From the NCBI GenBank assembly GCA_902825965.1, contig CADEDA010000005.1:127409-191408 (forward strand): a stretch of DNA of 64,000 bases, read 5' to 3'. The DNA comes from an uncultured Gemmatimonadota bacterium. GTDB taxonomy: Bacteria > Gemmatimonadota > Gemmatimonadetes > Gemmatimonadales > Gemmatimonadaceae. This document shows, piece after piece, positions 54,159 through 62,782 of this stretch; positions within the stretch are counted from its first letter, which is position 1; each line of letters begins with the position of its first letter. A program made the translations under genes and the position numbers. The notes under the pieces were generated by a model. It was not told where the DNA came from. It saw only the letters and a program-made list of their open reading frames with translations, and ran no database searches.

Positions 54159-55072
54159 GGCGTCATCCGGCGGTAGCGCGACCACAGGACCGTCGTCGCG
54201 AGTGCGGTGGTGAGGGCCCACCAGCCCACCAGCATCGTGCTCCCCAGCTCCCGGGCGGGGGCGTCCTCGGTCAACTCGGTCGTGGCGCCGAAGAACACGT
54301 CGTTCACGTGCAGCGGGATGTTGGTGACATTGAACATGGAGACCCATTGGCCGACCGCCCCGGGCAGTTCCTGCGCGAGTCCGGCCGTGAAGGGTGTGGT
54401 GATGGCGAACAGGCCGACGAGGAAGACGGACGCATACGCCCGTCGCGAGGTGAACGACGCCACGAGCAGCGCGAGCGAGGTCAGGTACGTCGCCATCGCC
54501 ACGCCGGCCCCCAGGAACCGCGGCACGTCGAGCCAGTGCGTGCGGAAGTAGACCATCGGCTCGAGATCGCCGAGGACCAGGCCGATGAACAGGATGGTCT
54601 GCGGCAGCAGCGCCGCGAGCAGCATCACCACGAGGAACGCGGACCAGCGGGCCATCACGTAGTCGCTGCCGGTGAGCGGGCGGACCAGGTAGAGGCTCAG
54701 CACGCCGTCGCGCCGGTCGCGGCAGAGGAGCTCCGGAGCCGCCAGGGCCGCGAACGCGAAGAGCAGCATGCTCGCGAACGCGTTGAAGTCGCCGTGTGAG
54801 GGCAGGTTCGCACGCTCGGCCGCCCCCTGACCGGCGATCCGGTCCGCGGCGCCGGCGATGAGGGCCATGATCAGCGCAATCAGGCAGAGCAGGCTGATGA
54901 ACGTCCACGGCAGCAGTTTGGCCCGCGGACCGCGGCCGAGGCCGAAGGCGATGCGCAGTCCATCCTTGAAGACGGCTCGACGCGGGCGCTGCCGGCCTTC
55001 GCGCGGACCGTCATACCGCTGATACCCGATGTCGAAGACGGTACCGCCCTGCACCAGTGGTTCGCGGCTCAT
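54155..55072 (-). CDS. ABC-2 type permease (first of two)
   Basis: A 305-residue polytopic membrane protein. The cytoplasmic N-terminus (GGTVFDIGYQRYDGPREG) is typical of this permease type, and ELLCRDRRDGVLSLYLVRPLTGSDY is the coupling helix region. About six helices follow. It sits between the two ATPase genes with 4-base overlaps on both sides. It probably works with the ATPase encoded immediately upstream. Substrate unknown. Confidence 0.87.
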   Translation of the reverse strand: MSREPLVQGGTVFDIGYQRYDGPREGRQRPRRAVFKDGLRIAFGLGRGPRAKLLPWTFISLLCLIALIMALIAGAADRIAGQGAAERANLPSHGDFNAFASMLLFAFAALAAPELLCRDRRDGVLSLYLVRPLTGSDYVMARWSAFLVVMLLAALLPQTILFIGLVLGDLEPMVYFRTHWLDVPRFLGAGVAMATYLTSLALLVASFTSRRAYASVFLVGLFAITTPFTAGLAQELPGAVGQWVSMFNVTNIPLHVNDVFFGATTELTEDAPARELGSTMLVGWWALTTALATTVLWSRYRRMTP

Positions 55073-55986
55073 GCGGGGGCCCCTCCGCGCTCGAAGAGTT
55101 CCGTGAGCGCCCGCCGACGCGGGGCCATGCGGCGCAGCGGCGCACCCGAGGCCACCAGCGCATCACGCACGATGTCGTAGATCGATTCATCCACGCCCGA
55201 CAGGACCAGGCCGCCGGCATCCTCGCTGGCCGTGACACCGCGGGCCGCGAGCGCCGCGATCAACCCCTCGCGCCCGTGATCCACCTCGATGAACACGGTC
55301 TCCATCTCGCGCGTGAATCCGGCGACCTCGCCATGGTGGACCACGTGCCCGCCGTTGATCACGATGATGCGGTCGCAGGTGCGCTCCACGTCACCCATCA
55401 GGTGCGACGAGAACAGCACGCTGATGCCGAACTCGCGATGCGTCTTCCGGATGAGGTCGAGCATCTCCTCGCGCCCGGCCGGGTCGAGCCCCGCCGTCGG
55501 TTCGTCGAGGAACACCACCGCGGGGTCGTGCACGAGCGACTGCGCGAGCTTCACGCGCTGCTTCATGCCGGTGGAGTAGCCGCCGATCGCGCGGTAGCGC
55601 TCCTCGAACAGCCCGGTGTGCCGCAGCGTGTCCGCTGCACGGGTCCGCGCGACCTTCGGCGGCAACCCGCTCACCTCCGCCATGTGCGTCAGGAACTCGG
55701 CCGCGCTCACCTGGCTCGGCAGGCAATCGTGCTCCGGCATGTAGCCCAGCCGCGCGCGCACGGTGATGTCGGCATTGGCGTCCTGTCCGAGTACAAGCGC
55801 ACGGCCGCTGGTAGGACGCAGCAGGCCCAACAGGATCTTGATCGCGGTGCTCTTGCCCGCGCCGTTCTCGCCCAGGATGCCCGTGATGCCGTCGTCGACG
55901 GTGAAGCTCACATCGTCGAGCGCACGCACCCCGTTCGGGTAGTCCTTGGTGAGGTGCTCGGCAGCGAGGATGCCCGGTGCCGTCAT
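55069..55986 (-). CDS. ABC transporter ATPase (first of two)
   Basis: A 305-residue ATPase. GENGAGKSTAIKILLG is Walker A, YSTGMKQRVKLAQSLVHD the signature, VVFLDEPTAGLDP Walker B, and SSHLMGD the H-loop. A C-terminal accessory domain of about 80 residues is present. It overlaps the Sel1-lipoprotein gene and the permease gene by ATGA each. The family includes NosF- and CcmA-like exporters; the cargo is unknown. Confidence 0.93.
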   Translation of the reverse strand: MTAPGILAAEHLTKDYPNGVRALDDVSFTVDDGITGILGENGAGKSTAIKILLGLLRPTSGRALVLGQDANADITVRARLGYMPEHDCLPSQVSAAEFLTHMAEVSGLPPKVARTRAADTLRHTGLFEERYRAIGGYSTGMKQRVKLAQSLVHDPAVVFLDEPTAGLDPAGREEMLDLIRKTHREFGISVLFSSHLMGDVERTCDRIIVINGGHVVHHGEVAGFTREMETVFIEVDHGREGLIAALAARGVTASEDAGGLVLSGVDESIYDIVRDALVASGAPLRRMAPRRRALTELFERGGAPA

Positions 55987-56909
55987 GGTGTGGCCCTCGC
56001 TGGCGGGCAGGCCTTGCGGTATCCGAGGTCGCAGGCCTGCTGGCGCGCCTGCGTGGCGCGCTCGGCATCGCGGAAGGCCCCCGCGCCGGTCTCGTACAGC
56101 AGCGAGAGTCGATAGCAGCCTTCGCCGTCCCGGCGCTGGCAGGCGCTGCGATACTGCCGCGCCGCCATCTGGTAGTCCACGGGCCCCGCGCGGCCCTCCT
56201 CGGCGAAGCGCCCGAGTTGCACACAGGCCGCCGCATCGTCCGTACAGCCACGCGTGAACAGTGTCTTCGCGATCGAATCGTTCCGCGGCGTGCCCACACC
56301 GTCAGCGTGTAGCTGGCCGAGTCCGGTGCAACCGACCGTCGCCGCATCGCGGCAACTCCGCTCGAAGAGCGCACGGGCGTGTACCGGGTCCGGCCGCACC
56401 CCGTCGCCGCTCCGGTGCAGCGTTCCGAGCTCGGCGCAGCCCAAGGCATCGGCGGCGTCGCAGGCCTTGGTGAGCAACCCGACGGCGACGCCGATGTCGC
56501 GCGTGCTGCCCGTGTCGCGGACCATGAGGCGGCCGAGGTTGGCGCATCCGGATGGGGCCCCGGCCTCGCAACCGCGGGCCAGCAAGGCGCGCGCTTGCGC
56601 GGTGTCGCGCTTCACCCCACGCCCGACGAGCTGCATGAGGCCCAGCGACGCACATCCGTCGCCGAATCGCTGCTCGCAGGCGAGCTGGAACAATCGCGCG
56701 GCCTCGGCCTCGTCGCGCAACACGTGGTGACCGTCACGATATCGGCCTCCGAGCGTACTGCAGTCCGCCGCGGTCCCCGCGGCACAGGCCTCGCGCAGAC
56801 GCACGACCTCGGCGTGCCCTTCGGAACAGCCGCCGAACGACAGCAGCGTGAGGACCATCAGCGCGAGGGCGTGCAAGCCGGCGCGCGAGAGACGGAGGTG
56901 GGATGCCAT
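55983..56909 (-). CDS. Cysteine-rich Sel1-repeat lipoprotein
   Basis: A 308-residue lipoprotein. The signal peptide ends in the lipobox SFGGC (C28). The mature protein is a row of Sel1-like repeats, each with a cysteine pair spaced by six or seven residues: ACEQRFGDGC, GCEAGAPSGC, ACDAADALGC, SCRDAATVGC, ACQRRDGEGC and similar, eight pairs in all. This matches the Helicobacter cysteine-rich (Hcp) fold, where the pairs form disulfides in each repeat. It is the first gene of the double ABC-transporter operon, overlapping the first ATPase by ATGA. A role as a periplasmic binding or scaffold partner is inferred. Confidence 0.87.
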   Translation of the reverse strand: MASHLRLSRAGLHALALMVLTLLSFGGCSEGHAEVVRLREACAAGTAADCSTLGGRYRDGHHVLRDEAEAARLFQLACEQRFGDGCASLGLMQLVGRGVKRDTAQARALLARGCEAGAPSGCANLGRLMVRDTGSTRDIGVAVGLLTKACDAADALGCAELGTLHRSGDGVRPDPVHARALFERSCRDAATVGCTGLGQLHADGVGTPRNDSIAKTLFTRGCTDDAAACVQLGRFAEEGRAGPVDYQMAARQYRSACQRRDGEGCYRLSLLYETGAGAFRDAERATQARQQACDLGYRKACPPARATP

Positions 56910-56958
56910 CGTCGGGGGGCGAAGGACGCGTTGCGGGTTCTGGCTGGTACGGCCCGAG

Positions 56959-56986
56959 CCGAGGCTGGGTTTCGCCCAGCCCTCGG
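56959..56986 (-). terminator. Hairpin between alpha/beta hydrolase and Sel1 genes
   Basis: CCGAGGCTGGG (56959-56969) pairs with CCCAGCCCTCGG (56975-56986) with one bulged C and loop TTTCG. It lies in the 104-base gap after the hydrolase stop (minus strand) and before the Sel1 gene, so it may end the hydrolase transcript. No U-run was seen. Confidence 0.5.
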
Positions 56987-57013
56987 CCCGGACCTGCGCC
57001 CGCCCCCCGGTGA

Positions 57014-57928
57014 CTACGGCTGCAGCAGGCGTCGCACCTCGGCGATGACCTCCGGCAACATCGCGATGTCCGCGTGATCGCCACGCGGCAACACCACCTT
57101 GCGGACGTTCGGCCACCAGCGCGCGATGCGCTCCGTGCCGGGAACGAGCGCGCGGTCGTCGCGGCCGACGATCGCCAGCGCGGGGACACGCAGTGCCGCG
57201 ATGCGGGCCGAGTCCGGCACGAGCGCCGGGAGCGCCGCGATGGACGCGATGAGCGACGGCCCGTCATTGAGCGTCTCGAGCTCCTTGGCCACCGGCACGA
57301 TCACGGAGTCGGGCCAGGTCGGCAAGATCTCCGTGAAGAACGAGGTCAGGCCGTTGCCGCGCTGCAGCTCGCGGAGATGCGGCGCGATCCAGGTTGCGAG
57401 CGCGGCGGAGTCGGGCCAGAACGGTCCCGCGACCAACGCCGCACTGTGGACACGCCGGGGCGCACGCAGCGCGACGTTCGCCGTGATCACCGCTCCCATG
57501 GAGTAGCCGACGACGTGTGCCGCGTCGACGCCGAGATGGTCCATCAGGGCCAGCACGTCGTCCACCATCCGGTGACCGTAGTCCGATGGCTGCGCGAACT
57601 TGCTGCTCTTGCCGAAGCCGCGGAGGTCGGGCACGATCACGCGGTGGCTGCGCGCGAGCGAGTCCGCCATCGCGGCCCACATCTCGACGCGGTCGGTATA
57701 GCCGTGCAGCAGGAGCACCGGTGTCCCCTGGCCCACCTCGCGATAGCGGATCCGCACCGCGCGTGTCGTCATGTAGCGGTCGGGGGCATCGAGCAGGGCG
57801 AGCGGGGCGGCGGTGGCCGCCGGTTGGGCGGCGAGTGCGGGAACGATGCAGCTGAGGCTGGCGGCGAGGACGGGCGCGCTGAAGCGCGCGAGCGACCACC
57901 GACGCGCGCCAAGGCGGACGCGGATCAT
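57014..57928 (-). CDS. Exported alpha/beta hydrolase
   Basis: A 304-residue hydrolase. The signal peptide (ending near PALAAQP) is followed by VLLLHGYTDRVEMWAAMADS and VIVPDLRGFGKSS. The nucleophile is the serine of GYSMGAVITANVALRAP, the acid is the aspartate of VGRDDRALVPG, and the base is the histidine of GDHADI. It resembles haloperoxidase/esterase-like enzymes. ATG 57928 begins the signal peptide. It is followed by a hairpin, then the Sel1 lipoprotein gene; a shared transcript is possible. Substrate unknown. Confidence 0.88.
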   Translation of the reverse strand: MIRVRLGARRWSLARFSAPVLAASLSCIVPALAAQPAATAAPLALLDAPDRYMTTRAVRIRYREVGQGTPVLLLHGYTDRVEMWAAMADSLARSHRVIVPDLRGFGKSSKFAQPSDYGHRMVDDVLALMDHLGVDAAHVVGYSMGAVITANVALRAPRRVHSAALVAGPFWPDSAALATWIAPHLRELQRGNGLTSFFTEILPTWPDSVIVPVAKELETLNDGPSLIASIAALPALVPDSARIAALRVPALAIVGRDDRALVPGTERIARWWPNVRKVVLPRGDHADIAMLPEVIAEVRRLLQP

Positions 57929-58088
57929 GGGAGCACCTGGACGGTGTGGGATGTGCGGGAGACGGCGGGCATCGCCGCCGCATGTCAGAGGGAGTTGCGC
58001 CGGATACCCGCAGCGACCGACAGACCTCGCCCGCGCGATGTCGTGCACGCCGCCGCACGAACGCACGACGCATGAGTGCATGAACGCA

Positions 58089-58119
58089 CGAACGCCCGCC
58101 GGATCCCGGCGGGCGTTCG
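58089..58119 (-). terminator. Strong terminator of the amidohydrolase operon
   Basis: CGAACGCCCGCCGG (58089-58102) and CCGGCGGGCGTTCG (58106-58119) form a perfect 14-bp stem with a 3-base loop (ATC), 39 bases after the stop at 58159 of the minus-strand gene. Direct repeats of GAACGCACGA surround it (58056-58093). The rest of the 230-base gap (57929-58158) shows no promoter that I could identify. Confidence 0.75.
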
Positions 58120-58158
58120 GTCCTGCGTACCGTCGCGCGCCGTGAGGCGCGCGTGGAA

Positions 58159-59592
58159 TCAGAACGTGATCTTCTTCGACTGCTGCTTGATCTTCTCCAT
58201 GTACTTCTTGAAGAAGTGCTTCTGGATGTCGTTCATGTCGATCTCGCGGCCCTGGATGTAGGACTGGATGATCTCCGACGTCATGTCCAGCGGCGTGCCG
58301 CTGGTGATGAGCAGCGTGGCCTGCTTGCCGACCTCGAGCGAGCCCACCTTGTCGTCGATGCCCATGAACTGCGCCGCGTTGATCGTGACGGCCTTGAGTG
58401 CCTCGTCCTCAGGCAGTCCGAACGCCACGGCGACACCGGCTTCCCAGGGCAGGCGATAGCTGTAGAGACCGCCCGACCCGCCGGCGATCGCGAAGCGCAC
58501 CCCCGCCTCGTAGAGCTTGGCCGGTGTACTGTACGCGCCGTCGTAGCCCTCGTGGTTGCGTTCCGGTGCGGCCATCGTGGAGGTGAGGATCACCGGGATG
58601 TTCTCGGCCTTGAGCCGCTCGGCCACGTGGATCGCATCGCGCCCGCCGCGGATCACGAGGCGCACCTTCTCCTCCTTCGCCCAGGTGATCGCGTCGTTGA
58701 TCTGCGCGACGCCCTCGGCCGCGACCACGACCGGGATCTCGCCCTTGATGGCCGGCAGCATCGCCGCGTAGCGCGAATCCGTGCGCACCGCCTGGCCGGC
58801 GGCGATCGCATCACCGTAGGCCCGCGCCTCGGCGAAGAAGTCCTTGATCGACTGCACCTGCTCGGCGTAGGTCTTGGGTGCCGGCTGCGGGCGCGCGCCC
58901 GGCGCTCCCGGCGGCGGGCCGCCACCGAAGCGCCGCGGACGCGCATTGGGATCCGGCCAGTTGACGTTGAGCGCGGCCGCGCCCTTCATCGACATCTCCT
59001 CCCAGGTCCAGCCCTCGAGCGACATCGCCGAGGAGAGGCCGGAGATGAGGCCGCCTTCGGGCGTGCTGAACGCGACGAGCACACCGGCCGACCGCGTCGT
59101 GCCGATGTGCCGGCTCTCGGCATTCACCGCGATCTCGGCCCGCACGTTGGGGTTGAAGTCGCCGAGCTCGGTGATGTCGTTGGAGACCTCGACCGCACCG
59201 ATCTCGGTGATGCCGACCGTGCTGTAGGCGTCGATGAGTCCGGGATAGATGTGCTTCCCGGACACGTCGACGATCTTGGCACCACGCGGCGCGGCCACCT
59301 CCGCACCCCCGATGGCGGTGATCTTGCCGCGGTCGAGCACGATGGTGCCGTTCTGGATCGTGCCCTTGGTCACTGTGTGGATGGTGGCACCCCGCAGCAC
59401 CACCGGCTCGGTCTGCGGGGGCATCGTCATGCCGACCTGCGCCACCGCGTCCCGGCTCACGAGGGCCGTGGAGGCCACCGCGGTGAGCGCAAGCGCCATC
59501 GCCCGCGTCGCGACCCGGTGCATCCCGTGCCGCATCGCGCGGCGGGTCGTGCTCTCGGTTCCGTTCATGGTCGTTGTCGTGTTGAGGGTCAT
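58159..59592 (-). CDS. Exported amidohydrolase-fold protein lacking the HxH metal motif
   Basis: A 477-residue exported amidohydrolase-like protein. The N-terminal signal is long, with a hydrophobic core at MALALTAVASTALV ending near DAVAQ. The barrel starts normally (KHIYPGLIDAYSTVG), but the place of the metal-binding HxH is AYS. Later segments, such as VVVAAEGVAQINDAITWAKE and LVIRGGRDAIHVAERLKAE, keep the fold. KVGSLEVGKQATLLITSGTPL is the C-terminal composite domain. It may be a non-catalytic partner of the 1001-residue protein two bases upstream, or use other ligands. The C-terminus is lysine-rich. Confidence 0.85.
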   Translation of the reverse strand: MTLNTTTTMNGTESTTRRAMRHGMHRVATRAMALALTAVASTALVSRDAVAQVGMTMPPQTEPVVLRGATIHTVTKGTIQNGTIVLDRGKITAIGGAEVAAPRGAKIVDVSGKHIYPGLIDAYSTVGITEIGAVEVSNDITELGDFNPNVRAEIAVNAESRHIGTTRSAGVLVAFSTPEGGLISGLSSAMSLEGWTWEEMSMKGAAALNVNWPDPNARPRRFGGGPPPGAPGARPQPAPKTYAEQVQSIKDFFAEARAYGDAIAAGQAVRTDSRYAAMLPAIKGEIPVVVAAEGVAQINDAITWAKEEKVRLVIRGGRDAIHVAERLKAENIPVILTSTMAAPERNHEGYDGAYSTPAKLYEAGVRFAIAGGSGGLYSYRLPWEAGVAVAFGLPEDEALKAVTINAAQFMGIDDKVGSLEVGKQATLLITSGTPLDMTSEIIQSYIQGREIDMNDIQKHFFKKYMEKIKQQSKKITF

Positions 59593-59594
59593 GG

Positions 59595-62500
59595 TCAGTT
59601 GCGCCCCGGTGTGCGGCCGCGCGCCGGGCCGGCGCCGGCCGGCGGCTCCGACGCCCCGGCGGTGAGGATCGCCTGGATGAGCTGCGCGCGCTGCTTCGCG
59701 ATCTCCGTCCGCAGCTTCGCGTCCTCCTCGAGCGAGAAGTACATGCGCCCTTCCACCCAGGTCTGCTCGGCCTTGGTGAACTGCGAGAGCGGGTTGCCGT
59801 TCCAGATCACGAAGTCGGCATCCTTGCCGGCCTCGAGCGAGCCGATGCGGTTGTCGATCGCGACGGCCTTCGCCGCCTGGTTGGTCACCGTCGACAGTGC
59901 CTGCACGTCCGTGAGGCCCGAGCGCAGGAGCTTGCCCGCCTCCCAGTTCATGCGCGTGGAGATCTCGGCGTCGTCGGAATGCAGCGAGGTGACGACCCCC
60001 GCCTCCATGAGCAGGCGCGCGTTGTACGACGTGGCGTCGTACGACTCGAGCTTGAAGGCGCCCCAGTCGCTCCACACCACGGCCGCGACCCCGGCGTCCT
60101 TGAGTTCATTGGCGATCTTGTACGCCTCCACGCCGTGCTGCAGCGTCTGGATGCGGAAGCCGAACTCCTGCGCCAGCCGCACCAGCGCCAGGAACTCGTC
60201 GGCGCGGTAGCCGTGCGACGAGACGAGGAGCTTCTGGTTGAGGATGTCGAGGATCGCCTCCATGCGCAGGTCGCGGCGGGGCGGCAGCCCGGTCTTCTCG
60301 GTCTCCCAACGCTTCCACTCCTTCTCGTAGTCCCGCGCCGCGAGGAAGTGGTCGCGGATGATCTCCTGCACGCCCATGCGGGTGTTCGGGTAGCGATTCG
60401 GGCTGCGCTTGGGGTTCTCGCCGAGGGCGAACTTCACCGTGCGCGGCGCCCCGTCGATCTTGAGCTCGTCGGGCAGCAGGCCCCAGCGCGACTTGATGAA
60501 CACGTTCTCGCCGCCGATCGGGTTGGCGGACCCGTGCTTCACCATGGCCGTCGTGAGTCCGCCCGCCAACTGGCGGTACATCCAGATGTTGTTGTGCGTC
60601 ACCACGTCGCCCATGCGCACTTCCGGCACGATCGCGAAGCCGGACTCGTTCACCGAGCTCACGCCGGCGTGCGAGTGCGGATCGATGAGCCCCGGCGTCA
60701 CGTGCTTGCCCGTGGCGTCGATCACCACGGCGCCGCGCGGCGCGCTGAGCCCCTTGCCCACCTGGGCGACCTTGCCGGCACGCACGAGCAGGTCGGCGTT
60801 CTCCAGCTTGCCCTGCGCACCCTGCGTCCACACGGTGGCGTTGCGCACCAGGACCACGGCCGGCTGCTCCGGCGCCGTCGCGCGGCCGTACTCCATCATC
60901 GGGCGGATCCACGGCAGGTCGATCTGCGGCACCTTCTTCGCGACCGTGCCGCGCGCGGCCGTCTCGACCGTCTCGGTGCGCGTGCCCTTGAACGAGGGAT
61001 CGGTGCCGTTGGGCAGCGAGGTCCAGCCGTACACCTGCTCACCACTCACCGACCCGGCCATGAGCACGGTGCCTTCGTAGCCGAGCTGCTCGCCGGGGAA
61101 GGTGACCTCGAGACGCCCCGTCTCCGAGACCACCCGGACGTTCGCGAGATTGATCGGACGACGTCCCTCGCGTTCGATCGTGCCGCGGATGCGGTTGATC
61201 GGACCTTCGAGCCGCAGCGTGGCCTTGAAGCCATCCGCGTCATCGGAGGTGATGGCCCAGGTGCCGCGCGGATCGATCTGCGGCGGGCGGGTGATGCCGT
61301 AACGCGTGCCCTGCACCCACACGTCACGCACCGTCGCATCCTCCGTGAACAGGTCGCCCTCGCTGACGACGAGGTTGGCGACCTTGCCCACAGCGATGGT
61401 GCCGTGCGTGCGCTCGATGCCGAGCCAGGCGGCCGGCGTCGTCGTGAGGGCGGCCAGCGCCTTGTCGGCGGCGAGGCCGCGCGCCACGGCGATGCGCAGG
61501 TTGGGCAGGAACTGCGTGAGCGTCGAGAGGCCGTCGGTCGTGAGCGCGAACGACACGCCGGCGTTGGCCAGCTGCGCCGGGTTGGTCGGCGCGAGGTACC
61601 AGTGCCGCAACGTGGTCAGCGACGCGTTCAGCGCGAGCTCGGGGCTCGAGACGTCCGGCGCGTCGGGGAAGTTCAGCGGCAGGATCAGCGGCTGGGTGCG
61701 GCCCTTGAGCACGTCGACGAGCCGATACTCCGTGCCGTTCCCGCGGAACCAGGGCGTGAGCTTGTACTCGGTCGCGATGCGCTGCGCCCGCAGGTAGTCC
61801 TCCTCGCTCTCGGTCTGGAACAGCACCGGCTGCTTGCCCTGCACCACCGGGGCGAGCGCGCCCAGCGCCTCGCTGCGCTCCGGCGGCAGGATCGCCCGGC
61901 CGCTCGCCTCGTACGCGGCGTTCGCCCGGATGTACCACTCGGCGTCCATCAGCGTCTGCCGCATGAGGGCGACGGTGCCCATGCTCGAGTTGGGATACAT
62001 CCCGCCGAGCTGGAACGAACGCTGGAAGCCGATGGCCTGCACGAGGTCGGCGCGCAGCACGCGCTCACGCACGCCGGCATCGGAGAGGTTCACCACCGAG
62101 GCCGTGCCGCGGAAGATGCCCTGCTTGGGGACGGCAAGGGCGGCGCCGAACCCGAGCGAGCGCAGGGCAACGCGCCGCGTCGAGTCATCCTTGAGGTTGG
62201 TGGTGGTGCTGAACCACGCGCGCACCTGCGGATTCCAGTGCGTGGGCCCCACGTCGCCCCCCTGCGGCACCGCATCCATGCCGAGATCGGCGTGCGCGTC
62301 GATGAAGCCGGGGTAGATGGTCTGGCCCTTGAGGTCCCACACCCGCGCGCCCGCAGGGGCGCGGAGGTTCCGGCCGACGGCCGTGATGAGACCGTTCCGG
62401 ATGACGACGGTCGCGCTGTCGAGCACCTGCCCCGGTGCCGTGACCACGCGCGCACCGACCAGTGCGTGGTAGCCGGTCCCGTTGTCGCGGAGTCCGGTGA

Positions 62501-62600
62501 CGGGTTCGAGTCGCGAGGATTGCTGGGCGGCGAGTCCACCGGCCGGCAGCGCACCGGCGAGGAGGAGGCCGAGGCCCAGGAGCGGACGGAATGCTCTCAC
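59595..62600 (-). CDS. Exported two-domain amidohydrolase
   Basis: A 1001-residue exported protein with two amidohydrolase domains in one chain. The signal peptide is RAFRPLLGLGLLLAGALPAG. The first domain begins TIYPGFIDAHADLG, with HAD where HxH is expected. Its end is TIAVGKVANLVVSEGDLF. After a beta-rich linker (about 500-620) the second domain begins HVTPGLIDPHSHAGV with intact HxH. It retains LLVSSHGYRADE, RIQTLQHGVEAYK and LHSDDAEIS, so it is probably the active half. The GTG at 62600 has GGAG six bases upstream. The next gene encodes a single-domain homologue two bases on, forming one operon. Confidence 0.9.
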   Translation of the reverse strand: MRAFRPLLGLGLLLAGALPAGGLAAQQSSRLEPVTGLRDNGTGYHALVGARVVTAPGQVLDSATVVIRNGLITAVGRNLRAPAGARVWDLKGQTIYPGFIDAHADLGMDAVPQGGDVGPTHWNPQVRAWFSTTTNLKDDSTRRVALRSLGFGAALAVPKQGIFRGTASVVNLSDAGVRERVLRADLVQAIGFQRSFQLGGMYPNSSMGTVALMRQTLMDAEWYIRANAAYEASGRAILPPERSEALGALAPVVQGKQPVLFQTESEEDYLRAQRIATEYKLTPWFRGNGTEYRLVDVLKGRTQPLILPLNFPDAPDVSSPELALNASLTTLRHWYLAPTNPAQLANAGVSFALTTDGLSTLTQFLPNLRIAVARGLAADKALAALTTTPAAWLGIERTHGTIAVGKVANLVVSEGDLFTEDATVRDVWVQGTRYGITRPPQIDPRGTWAITSDDADGFKATLRLEGPINRIRGTIEREGRRPINLANVRVVSETGRLEVTFPGEQLGYEGTVLMAGSVSGEQVYGWTSLPNGTDPSFKGTRTETVETAARGTVAKKVPQIDLPWIRPMMEYGRATAPEQPAVVLVRNATVWTQGAQGKLENADLLVRAGKVAQVGKGLSAPRGAVVIDATGKHVTPGLIDPHSHAGVSSVNESGFAIVPEVRMGDVVTHNNIWMYRQLAGGLTTAMVKHGSANPIGGENVFIKSRWGLLPDELKIDGAPRTVKFALGENPKRSPNRYPNTRMGVQEIIRDHFLAARDYEKEWKRWETEKTGLPPRRDLRMEAILDILNQKLLVSSHGYRADEFLALVRLAQEFGFRIQTLQHGVEAYKIANELKDAGVAAVVWSDWGAFKLESYDATSYNARLLMEAGVVTSLHSDDAEISTRMNWEAGKLLRSGLTDVQALSTVTNQAAKAVAIDNRIGSLEAGKDADFVIWNGNPLSQFTKAEQTWVEGRMYFSLEEDAKLRTEIAKQRAQLIQAILTAGASEPPAGAGPARGRTPGRN

Positions 62601-62706
62601 GTGGTACTCCGTGCGTGACGGTCGTGACCGCAGGGCGACCGTCAGAGGGTCGGGGAATCGCGGCGCCTGCTTCGCCTGAGGACGCGTCGGGGTGGACGCT
62701 TCTTCT

Positions 62707-62738
62707 ATAGTATGGGGGTAACGGACGAGGCGCGGCAA
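62707..62738 (-). promoter_or_regulatory. Possible promoter of the amidohydrolase operon
   Basis: On the minus strand TTGCCG (62738-62733) and CATACT (62714-62709) form a weak -35/-10 pair with an 18-base spacer, in the only AT-rich part of the 182-base gap. TACTAT just after it is an alternative -10. Confidence 0.35.
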
Positions 62739-62782
62739 ACGTTGCGGGTGGGGACGCCACCCGCCGGCCGCGGACGCTCCCC

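Noticed and set aside
58056-58093. GAACGCACGA direct repeats as a CRISPR-like array
   Set aside because: The repeats are short, directly abutting or separated by a few bases, and there are no spacers or cas genes. They look like simple duplication beside the terminator.
59979-62618. An 879-codon open frame on the plus strand opposite the two-domain amidohydrolase
   Set aside because: It has only low-complexity Arg/His composition and is explained by third-position GC of the real gene.
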